DNA of 64,000 bases from an uncultured Pelagibacteraceae bacterium (GTDB lineage Bacteria; Pseudomonadota; Alphaproteobacteria; Pelagibacterales; Pelagibacteraceae): contig CABYOT010000003.1 in assembly GCA_902520695.1 (NCBI GenBank), positions 1 to 64,000 on the forward strand, written 5' to 3'. Made by a program: the position numbers and the translations under genes. The first letter of the stretch is position 1, and every line of letters starts with the position of its first letter. Shown here piece after piece: positions 59,568 to 64,000 of this stretch. The notes below the pieces were generated by a model. It made no database searches. It saw only the letters and a program-made list of their open reading frames with translations, and was not told where the DNA came from.

Positions 59568-60835
59568 TGGAAGATTTTATCAAATCAGCTAAGAAAGTTT
59601 TATTAGGCAATAAAAAAAAAGGATATACATTACCAACTAATAACAAATTATACCCAGCGCAATGGAATTGGGACTCAGGTTTCATTGCTTTAGGATATTC
59701 GCATTTTAAACTTAAATATGCTCTAGATGAAATAAAGACACTAATAAGAGGTCAATGGAAAGATGGAATGATACCTCACATTTTGTTTCACGATTTAAAT
59801 ACCAATTATTATCCAAACCATTCTGTTTGGGCATGTGGAAATAAAATACATTCATCTGGTATTACTCAACCACCAATTCTTGCAATAATTTTAAAATTAA
59901 TTTTAGATAAAAAAAGAATTAATAAAAAAGATAAACCCGAAATAAAAAAAATAATTAAGGGAATATTAAAAAACCACAAATGGTTTATTAAATTTAGAGA
60001 CCCAAATTATACTGGATTAGTCTCAATTTTGCATCCTTGGGAAAGTGGCTACGATAATTCACCATTGTGGGATGACCCTATGAGTAAAGTAAAAGTTCCA
60101 AAAAACCTTAAATACAAAAGGGGTGATAACAAAGTTGTTAATCCTGAGTATAGGCCATTAGATATTGATTATGATAGATACGTAACTATCAAAAATCATT
60201 TGAGAAAAAACAATTATAATCCAAAAAAACTTTATAAAGCGTCGTTATTCAATGTGGTTGATGTAGGTTTTAACTCTATATTTTTACGCGCAAATAAAGA
60301 CCTTCTTAAATTATTAAATACATTCAATTTACAAAGTACTGAATTAGAGTCTTATATATCAAGATCTGAAAATAAAATTGTAAAATTATATAATCAGAAA
60401 AAAAATATTTTTTTCAACATCGATTTAAGAAATAAAAAAAAAATAAACATTCCATCAATTACTCATTATTTCATTTTATTTGCAGATTTAAAAAATAAAG
60501 TATTAAACAACCAAATCATTAAAAACTTAAAAAAACATAGTTCCAAAGAAAAATATTTATTATCAAGTGTAAAATCAAATCACCAAAAATTTGAGGAAAA
60601 AAGATATTGGAGAGGCCCAGTATGGATTAATTGTAATTGGATAATATATCAAGGATTAAAAAATAAGAATATTAAATTTGCTAAACTAATTAAAAGAAAA
60701 ACTATTAATTTAGTAAAGCAAAAAGGGTTTAATGAATATTTTAGTTGCAAAACCGGTAAAGGGTTTGGTGCTACAAATTTTTCTTGGACTGCTGCATTAT
60801 TTTTAGACTTAATGCTAGAAAATAAAAATGACTAA
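59567..60835 (+). CDS. GH63-like glycoside hydrolase (glucosylglycerate/mannosylglycerate hydrolase-like)
   Basis: ORF; WNWDSGFIALGYSHFKLKYALDEIKTLIRGQWKDGMIPHILFH, SGITQPPILA, ILHPWESGYDNSPLWD, RYWRGPVWINCNW. Confidence 0.75.
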   Translation: MEDFIKSAKKVLLGNKKKGYTLPTNNKLYPAQWNWDSGFIALGYSHFKLKYALDEIKTLIRGQWKDGMIPHILFHDLNTNYYPNHSVWACGNKIHSSGITQPPILAIILKLILDKKRINKKDKPEIKKIIKGILKNHKWFIKFRDPNYTGLVSILHPWESGYDNSPLWDDPMSKVKVPKNLKYKRGDNKVVNPEYRPLDIDYDRYVTIKNHLRKNNYNPKKLYKASLFNVVDVGFNSIFLRANKDLLKLLNTFNLQSTELESYISRSENKIVKLYNQKKNIFFNIDLRNKKKINIPSITHYFILFADLKNKVLNNQIIKNLKKHSSKEKYLLSSVKSNHQKFEEKRYWRGPVWINCNWIIYQGLKNKNIKFAKLIKRKTINLVKQKGFNEYFSCKTGKGFGATNFSWTAALFLDLMLENKND

Positions 60836-61985
60836 TTATAATTGGAATTACCCCACAACTGTTTGGGTAGGCAAAAATAGAGCTAAGGATCTAGGAAAGG
60901 CTTGTGTTGAAATTAAAACTTTAAAACCATTATTAGTAACAGATAAAGACTTAATCAATTTAGAATTTATAAAAGATTTAGTAAATGATTTAGAAAAGAA
61001 ATTTAAATTATCTACTTTTTCTAATTTCTCAGGAAACCCAACAGGAGAGAATGTCGATGAAGGTGTTGAAGTTTTCAAAAAAAATAGTTGCGATAGTGTA
61101 GTAGCTATTGGAGGTGGAAGTGCATTAGACGTCGGCAAAGCCATAGCTTTTATGTCTGGACAATCAAGAGCTATTTGGGATTTTGAGGATATTGGTGATT
61201 ATTGGAAAAGGGCAGATGAACAAAATATCTCTCCAATAATTGCAATTCCAACAACCGCTGGAACTGGTTCAGAAACTGGCAGAGCATCTGCAATAATTAA
61301 TTCCAGAACTGGAATAAAAAAAATTATTTTCCACCCAAAATTTTTACCATCTATTGTAATATTAGACCCAGTTCTTACTAAAGATCTTTCTCCCCGTTTA
61401 ACAGGAGCGACAGGAATGGATGCATTAGCTCACAATTTAGAGGCATTTTGTGCACCTGGCTTTCACCCAATGGCTGATGGAATAGCAATTGAGGGAATGA
61501 GATTGATAAAAAAATCCCTTTTGAAAGCTGTTAAAGATGGAAGTGATCTAGATGCTAGATCAGATTTGTTAGCAGCAGCAAGTATGGGATCTACTGCATT
61601 TCAAAAAGGCCTAGGAGCTATTCATTCACTAAGTCATCCACTTAATGCACAATTTAATCTCCATCACGGATTGTCTAATGCAATATTTATGCCATATGTT
61701 TTAAGTTTTAATAAAAAAAATATTGAGGAAAAAATCATTTCTATTTGTGATTACCTTAACTTAAGTAAAAGTTTTGATGCTTTTCTTGAATGGATATTAG
61801 AGCTAAGAAAACTTTTAAATATCCCACACAAACTATCAGATGTAATAGAAACAAATAAAATGAACATAGATGATTTATCAAAGATGGCTCTTGATGATCC
61901 ATCAACATCTTCAAATCCAAAAAAATTGACTATAAATGATATGAAAGTTATGTATGAACATAGTATTTCAGGTAAATTATTTTGA
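60828..61985 (+). CDS. Iron-containing alcohol dehydrogenase
   Basis: ORF; VAIGGGSALDVGKAIA, IPTTAGTGSETGRAS, GAIHSLSHPLNAQFNLHHG. Confidence 0.92.
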   Translation: MTNYNWNYPTTVWVGKNRAKDLGKACVEIKTLKPLLVTDKDLINLEFIKDLVNDLEKKFKLSTFSNFSGNPTGENVDEGVEVFKKNSCDSVVAIGGGSALDVGKAIAFMSGQSRAIWDFEDIGDYWKRADEQNISPIIAIPTTAGTGSETGRASAIINSRTGIKKIIFHPKFLPSIVILDPVLTKDLSPRLTGATGMDALAHNLEAFCAPGFHPMADGIAIEGMRLIKKSLLKAVKDGSDLDARSDLLAAASMGSTAFQKGLGAIHSLSHPLNAQFNLHHGLSNAIFMPYVLSFNKKNIEEKIISICDYLNLSKSFDAFLEWILELRKLLNIPHKLSDVIETNKMNIDDLSKMALDDPSTSSNPKKLTINDMKVMYEHSISGKLF

Positions 61986-62770
61986 TGAAAAAAATATTAA
62001 TAGTTGAGGGAAACTTAAGAGAAGAGAATCAGAGTTTTACCGATGGTGGGATTAAAACACATACAGAAAGTCTAAAAGATAGCATAGCCTATTTTACCAA
62101 TAAAATTGAAATAGATGTTGTAAACCCCTCATCCGATAAAAATATTTCTGAAAAAGTAACAGATCTCGATAAATATGATGGACTAATATGGGGAGGAAGT
62201 AGTCTAAATATTTACAATGACACTATTGAAATAAGAAGACAGATCGAATTTATGAGAGAGTGTCAAAAAAAAATTAAAAAAATATTAGCTATCTGCTGGG
62301 GACTTCAGGTTGCTGTTACGGTAGCAGGAGGTCAAGTAAAAAGATGTACCAACGGATCTCACAGAGGTATAGCACTAAACATCGAAATAAATAATGAGGG
62401 ATTACAACATCCAATATATAAAAATAAAGGTAAAATTTTTAATACTCCCGCTTTTAATTTTGATGAAGTTGCAACATTACCAAAAAATTCAAAATTGTTA
62501 GCCTCAAATCCTATAAATAAAGTTATGGGAGTAAATTTTCAGACTGCAGTAAGTGATATATGGGGTATTCAATATCATCCTGAAATAACTTACGATAAAA
62601 TGATAAGCCTTATACATTTTAGAAAAGAACGTCTTTTAAACAATAATGCTTTTGTTGATGAGCAAGAGATAAATAATCATGTAAGAATGATTGCGGAAGA
62701 AAATAAGATTACAAATAAAGATCTTAGAATGCGTGAACTTGAAAACTGGCTTAATTATCTTTTAAAATAG
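61982..62770 (+). CDS. Class I glutamine amidotransferase-like protein
   Basis: [20 protein letters not shown] nucleophile elbow, WGIQYHPEI. Confidence 0.88.
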   Translation: MMKKILIVEGNLREENQSFTDGGIKTHTESLKDSIAYFTNKIEIDVVNPSSDKNISEKVTDLDKYDGLIWGGSSLNIYNDTIEIRRQIEFMRECQKKIKKILAICWGLQVAVTVAGGQVKRCTNGSHRGIALNIEINNEGLQHPIYKNKGKIFNTPAFNFDEVATLPKNSKLLASNPINKVMGVNFQTAVSDIWGIQYHPEITYDKMISLIHFRKERLLNNNAFVDEQEINNHVRMIAEENKITNKDLRMRELENWLNYLLK

Positions 62771-64000
62771 ACCCTCTGTTTCACCTTTTTTATTAATACG
62801 AATTGAGTCCGCAGCTGGCACTTTTGGTAATCCTGGCATTGTCATTATTGCACCGCATACAACAACGATAAATTCTGCTCCCGATGATAGTCTTACTTCT
62901 CTTATTGGTAATACATGACCTGAGGGTGCTCCCTTTAGATTTGGGTCAGTTGAAAAACTATATTGAGTTTTTGCAATACAAATTGGTAATGATTGGTAAC
63001 CTCTTTCTTCAAAAGCTTTTAATTGGTTTCTTATTTTAGTATCTGCAACTACTTCGCTTGCTCTATAAAGTTTCTTGGCAATTGTTTCTATTTTTTTAAA
63101 TAATGAAGTTTTATCATCATATAAAAATTTAAAATCACTATCTTTTTCACACAGTTCAACTACATCATTTGCTAAATTAGTTGCACCTCCTCCACCTTTT
63201 TCCCAATGCTTTGATATAGAGGCTTTAATATCCTTTTGTTTACAAAACTGGGTAACTTCATCAATTTCTTTATCAGTATCCAAAACAAAGTGGTTTATAG
63301 CTACTGTTACAGGTAAACCAAATTTTTGAATATTTTCTATATGTCTTTCTAAGTTAACCAATCCTTTTTTAACTGCATCTACATTTTCATTTTTTAATTC
63401 ATCTTTTTTAACTCCTCCATGCATTTTCAAAGCTCTTATAGTTGCAACAATCACAACACAACTTGGTTTTAATCCTGATTTTCTACATTTAATATCTAAG
63501 AATTTTTCTGCTCCTAGGTCAGCTCCAAACCCTGCTTCTGTTACGACATAATCTGAGAGTTTTAATGCTGTCTTAGTTGCTAAAACAGAATTACATCCAT
63601 GAGCAATATTTGCAAATGGTCCACCATGAATTATAGCAGGATTGTTTTCCAAGGTTTGTGTAACATTTGGTCTAATAGCGTCTTTTAACAATACAGTCAT
63701 TGGACCCTGCGCGTTTAAATCTTTTGCATATATTGGTTTTTTGTCTCTAGTATAAGCAACAGTAATATTACCAATTCTATTTTCAAGATCATGTAAATCA
63801 TTTGATAAACAAAAGATTGCCATTATTTCTGACGCAACAGTAATATCAAAACCATCTTCTCTTGGAAATCCATTTGCAACACCACCAAGATTAATATTTA
63901 TAGATCTTAAAGCTCTATCATTCATGTCGAGAACTCTTTTCCAAACTATTCTTCTGACATCTATATTTAGTTTATTTCCCCAATATATGTGGTTATCTAT
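62762..64000 (-). CDS. fhs: Formate-tetrahydrofolate ligase, partial (5' end beyond window)
   Basis: ORF continues in frame past 63925 to 64000 ([32 protein letters not shown]); [26 protein letters not shown]. Confidence 0.95.
   Translation of the reverse strand: MDNHIYWGNKLNIDVRRIVWKRVLDMNDRALRSININLGGVANGFPREDGFDITVASEIMAIFCLSNDLHDLENRIGNITVAYTRDKKPIYAKDLNAQGPMTVLLKDAIRPNVTQTLENNPAIIHGGPFANIAHGCNSVLATKTALKLSDYVVTEAGFGADLGAEKFLDIKCRKSGLKPSCVVIVATIRALKMHGGVKKDELKNENVDAVKKGLVNLERHIENIQKFGLPVTVAINHFVLDTDKEIDEVTQFCKQKDIKASISKHWEKGGGGATNLANDVVELCEKDSDFKFLYDDKTSLFKKIETIAKKLYRASEVVADTKIRNQLKAFEERGYQSLPICIAKTQYSFSTDPNLKGAPSGHVLPIREVRLSSGAEFIVVVCGAIMTMPGLPKVPAADSIRINKKGETEGLF

Noticed and set aside
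1-64000. CRISPR arrays, tRNA/rRNA genes, IS elements, prophage
   Set aside because: No direct-repeat arrays, cloverleaf-like segments, rRNA-like sequence, transposase/integrase or phage ORFs were noticed; a dedicated scan could not be run.

Overview
AT-rich, very gene-dense bacterial chromosome segment. Gene content (tmm, tdm, mgsABC, a dmdA-like gene, many osmolyte/amine ABC transporters, near-zero spacers) looks like SAR11/Pelagibacterales; this is inference from content, not a database match. I see no rRNA, tRNA, CRISPR array, phage or transposon. Main blocks: (1) end of a polyamine-type ABC ATPase gene plus its binding protein and two permeases, 1-3.5 kb; (2) a minus-strand catabolic operon, 3.5-11 kb: thiolase, DmdA-like demethylase, divergent 5-hydroxyisourate-hydrolase-like protein, ThDP enzyme, frameshifted FMN alpha-hydroxyacid oxidase, peptidase S51, second GcvT-family protein; (3) Dpp-type peptide ABC operon, 11-16.6 kb; (4) BioY, FadN-like fusion, ureohydrolase, ALDH, ArgE-like, aconitase, 16.6-27 kb; (5) housekeeping genes, photolyase, DpaL-like enzyme, GS-like protein, Amt, 27-36.5 kb; (6) methylated-amine module, 36.6-54.6 kb: mgsABC, GS-like protein, FAD oxidoreductase, wHTH-like protein, tdm, TMAO/betaine-type ABC transporter, glpK, tmm; (7) sugar/glycoside ABC transporter with GH63-like hydrolase, Fe-ADH, GATase and partial fhs, 54.6-64 kb. 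The strongest items beyond ordinary annotation are: substrate-binding-protein/permease hairpins that run directly into the permease start codon; a HIUase-like protein whose C-terminal YRGS motif reads WWSK, inside a possibly undescribed demethylation operon; a one-base homopolymer frameshift in an LldD-family gene; and a candidate local regulator (MarR-like) with twin TATAC-N4-GTAT palindromes in the divergent tdm/transporter promoter region. Product calls come from reading the protein sequences; no searches were run.
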